From contig JAUWAU010000001.1 in assembly GCA_030601885.1 (NCBI GenBank), positions 1-64,000 on the forward strand: a DNA stretch of 64,000 nt, read 5' to 3'. A program made the position numbers and the translations under genes. The notes under the pieces were generated by a model that was not told the DNA's origin, made no database searches, and was given only the letters and a program-made list of their open reading frames with translations. This DNA comes from Armatimonadota bacterium (GTDB taxonomy: Bacteria; Armatimonadota; Zipacnadia; JAUWAU01). Below, one piece after another: positions 46,079 to 54,766 of the stretch. How positions within the stretch are numbered: position 1 is the first letter of the stretch; every line of letters begins with the position of its first letter.

Positions 46079-48160
46079 CTAGTTTTCCTCCTGCTCGAAC
46101 TCGCTGGGCCTGCCGTCGCGGTCGGTGATGCGCAGGCAGAACTCCCACCCACCGCCACCGTTGACTACTTTGACAAGTATCCGGTTGACCCCGGCGGCAA
46201 GCTGCGCCTCGACGGCGTCCTCGTCCACGGTGAGCGAGCGCGGCTGCGGTGCGCGGTGTATCATGCGGTCGTTGAGCCAGCACTTTATGCCATCGTCGCT
46301 GCCCATCTTGAACCGCACGTCCTGGGCCCGCTCAACGCTCACCTCGGCGCACGCGTAGGCGGTGACCCGCTGATTCGGCTTCATCAATGCGGCCAGATTC
46401 ACGACGCCCATGATGTCGTCCGTGTGGTGCTTGACCCAACGCAGACCGCGGTCGCCGGCTGTGACGGTCGCCGCGAGATCAACGCCCTTTTCCGGCGGCC
46501 ACTCCTGTCTCACCGTCTCGCCGGGGAAGGGGCCAATGACCCACCACGAGGTCACAAAGCCGCCGCTGCGGGCCGGGTCGATGTCCACGCCCAGATCGCG
46601 CAGCTTCGCCACGGCCATCTGCCCCACATCGCGAGCCGGCCCCATCTCCAGTGCCCGCTGCAGCATCTCAATGCCTCTCTGCTTGTCGTCCGTTTCCGCC
46701 ATCCGGCCCGCGATGGCCACATAGGCCTGCAGAGCGTCGTCGCGCACGCCCTCCTGCTCCAGGAGCCGCTCCACTTTGGGCAGAGACTCGAGGCTTGGCA
46801 CGGTGGCCATTCCGCGCAACGCCATCCCGCGCAGCGCATCCGTTCTGGCGATGTCCAGCGCACGCGTGTGCAAGTTGCGGGCGTCATCGCTCTTCTTCTC
46901 CTGTGCCCGCGCCTCGGCCAGCCGCATATAGGCCTCGAGGGCCACGGGATGGATCGCGTCAGAGCCGCTCGTGGCAGCCTCAAGCAGCGTCTGTTCAAGA
47001 GTCGGATCATCGAGGCGGTCGAGCAGTTGGCAGGCGGTCACTCGCACCTCGGCACTGGGGTCTTTCGTGGCCGCCTCGATGGCCTTTGTCGCAGCAGGCT
47101 CGTCGCGTCCTACGAGCACGTGCAGCAGGCCGGCCCTCACACTCGGTTCGCTCTTCTTGAGCCCCTGGCGGATGGTGTTCGCGACCTTTGGGCCGCGCAT
47201 TCGCACGAGGGCATCTCGCGCCGCGTGCCGCAGCACTGGGTCGGGATCGGCCACGTGCGGCACGATCGCATTCACGTCACGCGCGGAGCCGGCGCCGCCG
47301 ATGCCCAGCAGCGCAGCGGTCCGCAGGGCTGGGGTCGGAGCCGCCTGCAGCGCGCGGGTGTACACCGTGACGGCCTCCATACGCTTGCCAGTTCGACGCA
47401 GCTCCTCCGCGAGGTGCAGATAGGCATCGAAGGCGACGCGGCGCTCGCGCTCAGGGCCCTTGCCGAGAGCGGCGGCAATGACCGGCTCGGCCTCCGGGTC
47501 CCCGATCCGCCCTAAGGCCGCGATGGCTGCCATGCGGACCTCGGCGCGGGAGCTTTTCGCAGCGTCGGCCAGCACGGCAACCGCCTCGGCGTCCCGGCGT
47601 TCGCCAAGGGCCTCGATGATCGGTACACGTGTCGCCCCTCTGCTGTTCGGCAGTGCCTCTCGCAGAGCTGCGACCGCTTCCAGGCTTGGGTTGGCGATGA
47701 GCGCCTGGCAGGCCGGGTTCACCAACTCGTTGTCGCTGAGACAGGCAGCCAGCGCCGCCACCGACTCCGCGCGACCGGCGATCTGCAACTGGGTGATGAC
47801 GAACCGCTTCACCGCCGGCGGCGCGTCCGTACTCAGATGCCGGCTGAGGGCCTCTGCAAACCCCGCCCGGTCCGCATCGGCGCCCGTGCGGCTCACCTGC
47901 ACGGCCATTCCGTGGAGAGCGAACCGCGCGCCCGCATCGTCACCCTTGCCGGGCTCGACGAGCATCCCCAGCAGTGCCTGCACGCCCTCGGCGCCCATGG
48001 CCCGCAGTTGCCCGAAGGCCTCGCTCCGCACGGCGGCGTCATCGGATTGGATGTTCTCTACCAGTTCGGCGAGGGCTTGTGCGTCCGCAGACGTTCGGGG
48101 ATGCAACAGCGTGAGGAACAGCGCTGCCGCGAGCAGGATGACGCAAGTCCGGCGACTCAT
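46079..48160 (-). CDS. Secreted HEAT-repeat protein
   Basis: Signal-like MSRRTCVILLAAALFLTLLHPRTSADA; many HEAT units (AEVRMAAIAALGRIGDPEAEPVIAAAL). Confidence 0.85.
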   Translation of the reverse strand: MSRRTCVILLAAALFLTLLHPRTSADAQALAELVENIQSDDAAVRSEAFGQLRAMGAEGVQALLGMLVEPGKGDDAGARFALHGMAVQVSRTGADADRAGFAEALSRHLSTDAPPAVKRFVITQLQIAGRAESVAALAACLSDNELVNPACQALIANPSLEAVAALREALPNSRGATRVPIIEALGERRDAEAVAVLADAAKSSRAEVRMAAIAALGRIGDPEAEPVIAAALGKGPERERRVAFDAYLHLAEELRRTGKRMEAVTVYTRALQAAPTPALRTAALLGIGGAGSARDVNAIVPHVADPDPVLRHAARDALVRMRGPKVANTIRQGLKKSEPSVRAGLLHVLVGRDEPAATKAIEAATKDPSAEVRVTACQLLDRLDDPTLEQTLLEAATSGSDAIHPVALEAYMRLAEARAQEKKSDDARNLHTRALDIARTDALRGMALRGMATVPSLESLPKVERLLEQEGVRDDALQAYVAIAGRMAETDDKQRGIEMLQRALEMGPARDVGQMAVAKLRDLGVDIDPARSGGFVTSWWVIGPFPGETVRQEWPPEKGVDLAATVTAGDRGLRWVKHHTDDIMGVVNLAALMKPNQRVTAYACAEVSVERAQDVRFKMGSDDGIKCWLNDRMIHRAPQPRSLTVDEDAVEAQLAAGVNRILVKVVNGGGGWEFCLRITDRDGRPSEFEQEEN

Positions 48161-48312
48161 CGGTCCTCTACCCCCTTGCCGAGAGACGCAGGCGTGGCTC
48201 TTCTTATGGGCCCATTCGGCGGTGATCTCCGGCTCGCTGAATGGCGTCCTGGTGCGAGACCCTTCGCTTGCGCTCAGGGTGACATTCGGAGCGGGAGCCG
48301 TGCGCGCGCGCC

Positions 48313-49587
48313 TCACAGATGCCACGGCGCCCGCATGGGGATGTTGACGAAGCGGCTGGCCTCATCGTCGCCGCCGAATTGCTCCGTGGCCGGGTCCCAG
48401 TGCAGCTTGCGCCCGAGGCGAATAGCCAGGTTCCCGAGGTGCAGCAGCGTCGCCACCCGGTGAGACGCCTCGGCATTGCCGCCCGGCTGCTGGCGCACCT
48501 TGAGGGCCGTCTCGAAATCTATCATCGCCGGCGGATCAGGAACCTCGTCGAGCCCATCGAACAGGCCGGGCGGGTCGGTCGTCTTGCCGTCGTTGAGCAC
48601 CTTGCCTTTGGGCCCCTCAATCCACGGCAACTCCGGCGGATCGCTCTCGCCCCACTCGCCGGTGTTGCACCGGATGACGGTGCCGTCGGCGAATTTGAAG
48701 GTGATGCTCTCCCACATCCCGACGGCGTCCGGGTGCGCGGGCCAGGGGGCCGTCGCCTCGATCTCGACCGGGCCGGTGTCGTCGGCGCCGACGAAGTACT
48801 GCACCGGATCGAGGAAGTGGGCGGCCATGTCGGAGAACCCGCCGCCGTCGTAGTCCCAGTAGCCGCGGAAGCTCCGGTGGCAGCGATGCGGATGATAGGG
48901 CTTCAGCGGCGCCGGCCCGAGCCACATGTTCCAGTCGAGCTCGGGCGGCGAATTCTCCGGCACCAGGTCCGTTCGGCCGCTCCACTGCTTCACTTTGAAG
49001 TTGTACTTATGGTGGTTCATGTTCACGCGGATCGGCGTGCCGAGGCGACCGCTCATGACGAGCTTGCGGAGGTCGCGGGCGCCGTAGCGGCCGAAGGTGC
49101 CGATGTGAAACACGCGCCCGTAGCGCTCCACGGCCTCCACCACGGCGCGCCCCTCGTGGATGAACTTCGTCATGGGCTTCTCGCAGTAGATGTCCTTGCC
49201 GGCCTGGGCTGCGTGGATGCACATCAGCGCGTGCCAATGCGGCGGCGTGCCGAGGTAGATCACGTCGATGTCGTCGCGGTCAAGCACATCACGATAGTCC
49301 GTGTAGCCGTCGGGCTCCACGCCGGCGTCATTACATTCCTCGATGGCCGCCGCGAGGTGGCTCTGGTCCACGTCGCACACGGCCCCCAGCCGCGTGTCCT
49401 TCTGCTTCTGCTGTCGCTCGATCACTTGATGCATGAGGCCTCGGCCTCTCCCACCCACCCCGAGCACCGCACGCACGCTCACCTCGTTCGGTGACGGCCC
49501 GGCCAGCACGTGCGACGGCACGATGTAGGGGATGCCCAGCGAACCAACGCCCGCGCCACACGTCGTCAGAAACTCCCGTCTTTTCAT
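48313..49587 (-). CDS. Gfo/Idh/MocA family oxidoreductase with Tat-like signal
   Basis: MKRREFLTTCGAGVGSLG; VLGVGGRGRGLMHQVI; DIDVIYLGTPPHWHALMCIHAAQAGKDIYCEKPMT. Confidence 0.93.
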   Translation of the reverse strand: MKRREFLTTCGAGVGSLGIPYIVPSHVLAGPSPNEVSVRAVLGVGGRGRGLMHQVIERQQKQKDTRLGAVCDVDQSHLAAAIEECNDAGVEPDGYTDYRDVLDRDDIDVIYLGTPPHWHALMCIHAAQAGKDIYCEKPMTKFIHEGRAVVEAVERYGRVFHIGTFGRYGARDLRKLVMSGRLGTPIRVNMNHHKYNFKVKQWSGRTDLVPENSPPELDWNMWLGPAPLKPYHPHRCHRSFRGYWDYDGGGFSDMAAHFLDPVQYFVGADDTGPVEIEATAPWPAHPDAVGMWESITFKFADGTVIRCNTGEWGESDPPELPWIEGPKGKVLNDGKTTDPPGLFDGLDEVPDPPAMIDFETALKVRQQPGGNAEASHRVATLLHLGNLAIRLGRKLHWDPATEQFGGDDEASRFVNIPMRAPWHL

Positions 49588-49748
49588 CCCTCGGCCCACC
49601 GTGGCACCTCCTCGCGAGTAAGAGCTTGAGCCTTGGCCCCCGAGCAGAGAAGCCCGGGTGATGCGACACCCACCCCGGCGAAACGAACGGCTAATGGCGG
49701 ACGTGCACCCCATCCGCCATTGACCATCAACCATTCCCCATTAACCCT

Positions 49749-49770
49749 CGACGGGCAATTTCGCCCGTCG
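49749..49770 (-). terminator. Stem-loop immediately after the stop codon of the 49771 gene
   Basis: CGACGGGC-AATTTC-GCCCGTCG, 8-bp stem. Confidence 0.45.
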
Positions 49771-50883
49771 TCAATCGACTACCTTCAACTCCTCGATGGC
49801 CTGATCGAGGGATTTCAGCTCTTCTTCGATCTCGGCGATAGCGCGGTCTTCGCCCACCTCATCGGCCAGCCGCTGTTCCTGACCGGTGACCCACATGGTG
49901 GTGGCGTCCATGGTGGACTCGATCTTGGAAAGCCGCAGGAGGTACCGCGCCTCGCTCGCGTCCGTGTCGGCGAGCAGGTCCCGCAGTTTGCGCTTGGCCG
50001 CCAGCGTCGCCTCGAGCTCGTCCCGCACATCGTCGCGGTCGGCCTGCTCGAGCTGCCGCTCCATGCGGGCGATCTCAGCATCGAGCTGCTCCCGATCGAC
50101 GGTGCGGGCCGCGCCACGGAAGGCCTCGATGTGCTTCGCCAGCTCCCGAGCGCCGTCCCGGAGGCGCTCCAGCTCCGAGCTGAGCTCGAACGTGTCCTCG
50201 CGTTGGCCCTCGATGGTGCCCATGGCCGACTCGTACTTGCGGTCGATGCGGCGGAGATGCTCCTCCACGTCGGACATCGCCACGGGGGGTCTGTTTCGAC
50301 GCCGGACGAGCACCACCGCGACGACCCCGAGGGCCAGGAGACCGACCACCGCCATCGGCCCGGCCGGACTCCCACCCCGCGCCCGCCATACTGCCAGGCG
50401 CAGAGTACCGCTGAGGGACTGGCGCACGTCCGAAGGCGTGATGATGAAGTCAGTGACGAACTGATCGACGTCAATCCAGGCGCTCACCGAAGCGGGCAGC
50501 TCCCGTGTATTCTCCGGGAGCCGGAGCACGTATCGGTGGGTCGAGACATCGGAGTCGGCCAATTCCATGCCGGCCGGTGACCATTCGACGTAGCCGTGCT
50601 CACGGTCGAAGTCCTCCGAGTCGGTCGTGGCCCGAAGCGCATCGTAACTGCCACGGTCGTATGAGCACTTGAAGACGCCTGCGAGGACCACACGGATATC
50701 TTCGGGCTTCGCGCCGCGTGGCAGCTCGATGGCAACTTCACGGCCGGTCAAGGGCACCTCGATCTCGGCCACGCGCTGGAAGCCTTTCAGATCCACCTCG
50801 GCGACGGCTGCAGCGCCGAGCGCGAGGGCGGCCGTCATTACGACGCCCAGAAAGATCCAGCGTTCACCTCGCCATATGTACAT
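49771..50883 (-). CDS. Single-pass membrane protein with extracytoplasmic domain and cytoplasmic coiled coil
   Basis: Signal-like N-term; TM MAVVGLLALGVVAVVLV; coiled coil LERLRDGARELAKHIEAFRG...ARMERQLEQADRD. Confidence 0.65.
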   Translation of the reverse strand: MYIWRGERWIFLGVVMTAALALGAAAVAEVDLKGFQRVAEIEVPLTGREVAIELPRGAKPEDIRVVLAGVFKCSYDRGSYDALRATTDSEDFDREHGYVEWSPAGMELADSDVSTHRYVLRLPENTRELPASVSAWIDVDQFVTDFIITPSDVRQSLSGTLRLAVWRARGGSPAGPMAVVGLLALGVVAVVLVRRRNRPPVAMSDVEEHLRRIDRKYESAMGTIEGQREDTFELSSELERLRDGARELAKHIEAFRGAARTVDREQLDAEIARMERQLEQADRDDVRDELEATLAAKRKLRDLLADTDASEARYLLRLSKIESTMDATTMWVTGQEQRLADEVGEDRAIAEIEEELKSLDQAIEELKVVD

Positions 50884-50896
50884 GCCGCCACCTCCC

Positions 50897-52717
50897 TCAA
50901 TGTATGCGCTGGTAGGCCGAGTACGTGAGCGACTTCGACAGATACTGTCCAAGCTCGGTGTCCGCCGCGTAGCGTGTACCGAGGCCGCCGATGACGCCCT
51001 TGTAGGCGGCCAGCAACGTCCCATCGTGATCGAGATCCGGGTCCTTCCACTGCTTGGCCGCGACACCAAGGAGCACCATCTGTTCGTCGATGACCTTGGC
51101 CGCCTCGCCGTTCTGGCCTCTCTGCAGCAGGGCCGCCGCCGTCTTGAGGGCCTCGCCGGTCCGGAAGCCCAACTCGTTCTTCTTCACCGGTTGGCGGATC
51201 GAGGCGAGCATGGTGCTGCGGCTGGTCGTGTAGCGCACCGTCACGGACTTCGTTCTCTCCCGGTTCGTGCCGAAGACGATGTCCTTGTATTTCAGGTACA
51301 CGTCAGCCACCTTCCGCGTCCCGCTGCCGGGTGGCACCTCGATCTCGAGCATCACCACGTGGCTATCGCCCATGTAGAATTGGGGGATGAGCATTTTCAG
51401 GCCCGGCTCATCCTCGATCTTCTGTCGGTCGGCGGTGATGCCGAGCTCCCGGTATACGCGCTCGTCGATCTTCCTCTCGGTGGCCTTGGCTGCCTCGACG
51501 GCCTCCTCCGCCATCTGGGTGGAGCCGAGCACCCGCTTGAGCTCGATGCCGTCGGCGAGCTTGATGCGCAGGCGCAGCGCCTTGGCGACCACGTGGGTGA
51601 GGTCTTCGAGCTCCTCGTGGAAGATCTCCCCGATGCTCGCCGCGTCCCTGACGAAATGGTAGTTGCCCTTGCCCTCTCGGGCGACCGTCATCATCAACTG
51701 CTCATCGTAGTCCAGCCCCATGCCCACGGTGGTCGTCTGGATGCCCTCGTCGAACATCTCAGCCGTAAGTCGGGCGAAGGCGCCCAGATCCGAGATGCCC
51801 GCGGTGACCATGCCGTCAGAGAGGACGATGACCTGGTTGATGGCCTCTGGGTCGAGGCCCTTCTGCACCTGCTCGTAGCCGACTCGGAGGGCGGAGTAGA
51901 TGTCCGTGGAGCCGCCCGGCTGGAGACCGCGCAGCTTTTCCCGCACGGGCTCTTTGTCTCGCGCCTTCTGCGCCGGCACGAGTATCTGCGGCGTATCGTC
52001 GTAGGCGACCACCGCGATGGTGTCGGAGGCAGACAGGCGGTCCACGACCTCGATGGCGGCCGCCCGGGCGTACTTGATCTTGCCCTCGCTGCCCATCGAG
52101 CCGCTGCGGTCCACCACGAGGCAGATGTTGAGTGGCGGCCGCTTCGGTGCCTCTCGATCGGTTGCCTGCAGACCCACCTGCAGATAGGTGCGACCGCCCT
52201 TGCTGAGCACCTTGGCGTGCTCGGTCTCGGCGCTGAGGCTGAGCGCCGTCTTGGTGGGGATGGGGAACGCCTGGGAGTACTCGCGAGTAAAGGCCTCGAG
52301 CTTCACCTGCTTGCCGTCAACCTCCACGCCCTCCTCGATCAGCTTCACGATCCGCTCCCTGGCCCCGCGCCCACCCATGTAGGTACTGGTGACGTAGGCA
52401 TTCGGGTCGGGAGCCGGCTCTTCCTCGAGCCCCTGTTCCTCCTCCGCGCCCTCGTAGCGCACCCCAGCCTTCGCGTGGCCGTCCCTGAACGAGTAAGGAC
52501 GAGCCGTCGCCGGCATCCTCCCCTGCATCTCCTGCTGCGCTTGCTCTTGATCCCACTCCGCGAGCCCTTCCGAGAGGCGCGCTGCCTTCCGTCCGTACAC
52601 CAAGAACCAAACGCCAACCAACGACACGACAGCCAAGATCAGTACCGCCACGACCGCTACTACCGGCACTGGCCGTTTCACAACCAACCACCTCCATCGT
52701 GCGTTACGCACTTCCAC
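50897..52717 (-). CDS. Membrane-anchored VWA-domain protein
   Basis: N-terminal TM; MIDAS CLVVDRSGSMGSEGKIKYARAAAIEVVDRLS; VIVLSDGMVTAGISD. Confidence 0.9.
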   Translation of the reverse strand: MEVRNARWRWLVVKRPVPVVAVVAVLILAVVSLVGVWFLVYGRKAARLSEGLAEWDQEQAQQEMQGRMPATARPYSFRDGHAKAGVRYEGAEEEQGLEEEPAPDPNAYVTSTYMGGRGARERIVKLIEEGVEVDGKQVKLEAFTREYSQAFPIPTKTALSLSAETEHAKVLSKGGRTYLQVGLQATDREAPKRPPLNICLVVDRSGSMGSEGKIKYARAAAIEVVDRLSASDTIAVVAYDDTPQILVPAQKARDKEPVREKLRGLQPGGSTDIYSALRVGYEQVQKGLDPEAINQVIVLSDGMVTAGISDLGAFARLTAEMFDEGIQTTTVGMGLDYDEQLMMTVAREGKGNYHFVRDAASIGEIFHEELEDLTHVVAKALRLRIKLADGIELKRVLGSTQMAEEAVEAAKATERKIDERVYRELGITADRQKIEDEPGLKMLIPQFYMGDSHVVMLEIEVPPGSGTRKVADVYLKYKDIVFGTNRERTKSVTVRYTTSRSTMLASIRQPVKKNELGFRTGEALKTAAALLQRGQNGEAAKVIDEQMVLLGVAAKQWKDPDLDHDGTLLAAYKGVIGGLGTRYAADTELGQYLSKSLTYSAYQRIH

Positions 52718-52817
52718 TGCTTATGCCTCCTTTGACGCTTGGGGGAAGCCGGAGAGTTCCCGCCCTGTCGGAAACGGCCTCAGCCCGGATTATGGCAGAA
52801 GCGCGCATCTGCCCCTG

Positions 52818-53007
52818 GTCATTCTGAGCGTGAGGGCCGGCAACGGTCCTTCGCGAAGAACCCATTGCCTGCCTGCCGAAGTTCGTCTTACGTCATTCTG
52901 AGCCTGAGGGCCGCCAACGGCCCTGGGCGAAGAATCTAGGTTCTGGATGGTACGCCCGGGCGGATGGTGCCAGATTCTTCACTTCGCCTCGCTCCGTTCA
53001 GAATGAC
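52818..53007. repeat. Three copies of a CATTCTGAGC...GAAGAATCT repetitive element (two direct, one inverted)
   Basis: GTCATTCTGAGCGTGAGGGCCGGCAACGGTCCTTCGCGAAGAAC (52818-52861); GTCATTCTGAGCCTGAGGGCCGCCAACGGCCCTGGGCGAAGAATCTAGG (52892-52940); AGATTCTTCACTTCGCCTCGCTCCGTTCAGAATGAC (52972-53007). Confidence 0.8.
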
Positions 53008-53344
53008 GAAGGCCGTCCTCAGCGGAACGGCCCGGCCGTGGCGCTGCGGCCGGGCCCGCGCTGGGCAGGGCCCATCGGGGGCACACCTGCGGGCGGTTCG
53101 GGCACGAGGAGGACGCCGACGCGGCGTAGAAGTGGCGGCCCCGCGACGCCCCCCGCGCGTTGTGGTAGAAAGATGTTTGGCAGTCGTCATGGCGGGATGC
53201 GCCAGCCGGAAACGATGAAGATGGGTGCGAGGGCGAAAGGCGTGCCACCGCAGCCATACACGGACAGCACTGGAGGCGGGCGCAGGCTGGGCCGCGTTAT
53301 GGTAGAAGAAGGGGTGGCAGCGTGTACGCGACAGGCTGGCAGCC

Positions 53345-53384
53345 GACCACTGGCCACTGGCCACCGACCACCGACCACTGAACC
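53345..53384. repeat. Degenerate 7-nt tandem repeat cluster
   Basis: GACCACTGGCCACTGGCCACCGACCACCGACCACTGAACC. Confidence 0.8.
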
Positions 53385-53397
53385 GGAGGTTCCCAGC

Positions 53398-54222
53398 ATG
53401 GAGTTCCCCACCACGAACATCGGCGGCATTGAGATCTCGCGGATGGTGTGTGGGTCCAACCCGTTCTTCGGCTTCTCGCACTTCACCGGGTCAAGGGACG
53501 CCTGGCTCAAGCGCTACTTCACCACCGAGCGGATCGTCGAAATTCTCCACACGTGCAGCGAGTGCGGGATCAACGCCGTGGTGAGCGGCACGGTGGAGCG
53601 GATGCACGAGGCCATCGTGAGCCTGGAGGAGCAGACCGGCTACCACTTCCACTGGTTCTGCACGCCGCAGGGGAAGTCGCTGCAGGACCTGCTCGAGAAC
53701 GCCAAATGGGCGGCGGATCACGGCGCCGAGTTCTGCATGCCGCACCAGAACTACACCGACAACCGCATGAATGTGGCCGAGCTGCGCATCGACGGCCTCA
53801 CGGAGTTCTGTGAGGCCGCGCGTGGCCTCGGGATGATCCCGGGCCTGAGCACGCACCGGCACGAGACCGTTCGCGTCGCCGACGAGGGCGGCTACGACAT
53901 CGCGACCTACATCCAGATCTACAACCCCATCGGCTTCCTCTGCCAGGTGGAGACCGACTGGGTGCAGCGGGTGATCAAGCGGGCGAAGAAGCCGGTGCTG
54001 TGCATCAAGCCGCTCGCCTCGGGCCGCGTGATACGGGCCACCGGGCTGCCGTTCGTGTACAAGACGATCAAGCCGGTGGACACGGTCGCGGTGGGCTTCC
54101 TGAGCCCGGAGGAAGTCGAGGAGGACGCCAAGATCGCGCTGAACGTGCTGGCCGACCTGGGGACGGAGGTGCCGTTGACGTATTCCAGGAGCAAGGAAGC
54201 ACTCGTCCGTAGTGGTCAGTGA
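53398..54222 (+). CDS. Hypothetical TIM-barrel-like protein
   Basis: Continuous ORF with GGAGGT upstream; ISRMVCGSNPFFGFSHF; IVEILHTCSECGINAVVSGTVERM; KKPVLCIKPLASGRV. Confidence 0.7.
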   Translation: MEFPTTNIGGIEISRMVCGSNPFFGFSHFTGSRDAWLKRYFTTERIVEILHTCSECGINAVVSGTVERMHEAIVSLEEQTGYHFHWFCTPQGKSLQDLLENAKWAADHGAEFCMPHQNYTDNRMNVAELRIDGLTEFCEAARGLGMIPGLSTHRHETVRVADEGGYDIATYIQIYNPIGFLCQVETDWVQRVIKRAKKPVLCIKPLASGRVIRATGLPFVYKTIKPVDTVAVGFLSPEEVEEDAKIALNVLADLGTEVPLTYSRSKEALVRSGQ

Positions 54223-54298
54223 TCAGTGGGCGGTGGGCAGTCCAACGCCGACCACCGCAGTGAGCAGTCGTCAGCGATCAGTTCCCAGTGCTGAGCGA
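54211..54298. repeat. Degenerate 7-nt repeat cluster, left of four-helix-bundle gene
   Basis: AGTGGTCAGTGATCAGTGGGCGGTGGGCAG ... GCAGTGAGCAGTCGTCAGCGATCAGTTCCCAGTG. Confidence 0.75.
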
Positions 54299-54646
54299 CC
54301 GGAGGGGGCCGTGGATCATCCGGCCCACCTCATTTGCCGCACCGCGCAGGCTGTCCATATGTTCTTCTTTCAGATACCCCAGGCGATGCGCTATCTCGAA
54401 GAATGTCTCCACTTCCGCGAGTGATCCCAGGGCGATAGACAGGAAGTTGCGGAACTCCGCCGTATGTCGCCGCGCTTGGCCCTCGGCAATGTTCGCAGGA
54501 ATCGACGTTGCCGCACGGCGCGTTTGGCTCGTCAGTCCGAATCGCTCGTGTTTGGGATACGTCTCTGTGTGCCGATAGATCGCCATCACCAGGTCCATCG
54601 CCTTGTTCCATACCTGCAGATCCTTGTATGTCTTCACTCGCGCCAT
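54278..54646 (-). CDS. Four-helix-bundle protein (23S rRNA IVS / Avd-like family)
   Basis: MARVKTYKDLQVWNKAMDLVMAIYRHTETYPKHERFGLTSQTRRAATSIPANIAEGQARRHTAEFRNFLSIALGSLAEVETFFEIAHRLGY. Confidence 0.94.
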   Translation of the reverse strand: MARVKTYKDLQVWNKAMDLVMAIYRHTETYPKHERFGLTSQTRRAATSIPANIAEGQARRHTAEFRNFLSIALGSLAEVETFFEIAHRLGYLKEEHMDSLRGAANEVGRMIHGPLRSLSTGN

Positions 54647-54684
54647 TGTCGCCACCCCTGTTTCGGTTAGGGAGCGCTCGGCTT

Positions 54685-54766
54685 TGACTACTGAGAACTG
54701 ATCACTGACGTACTTCCCCGCTGCCCACTGACCACCGGCCACTGACCACTATCGACCAGCCACTTG
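54685..54766. repeat. Degenerate 7-nt repeat cluster, right of four-helix-bundle gene, opposite sense
   Basis: ACTACTGAGAACTGATCACTGACG ... GCCCACTGACCACCGGCCACTGACCACTATCGACCAGCCACTTG. Confidence 0.75.

Noticed and set aside
53345-53384. Tandem repeats considered as a CRISPR array
   Set aside because: 7-nt degenerate periodicity with no 25-40-nt repeats or spacers and no cas genes.
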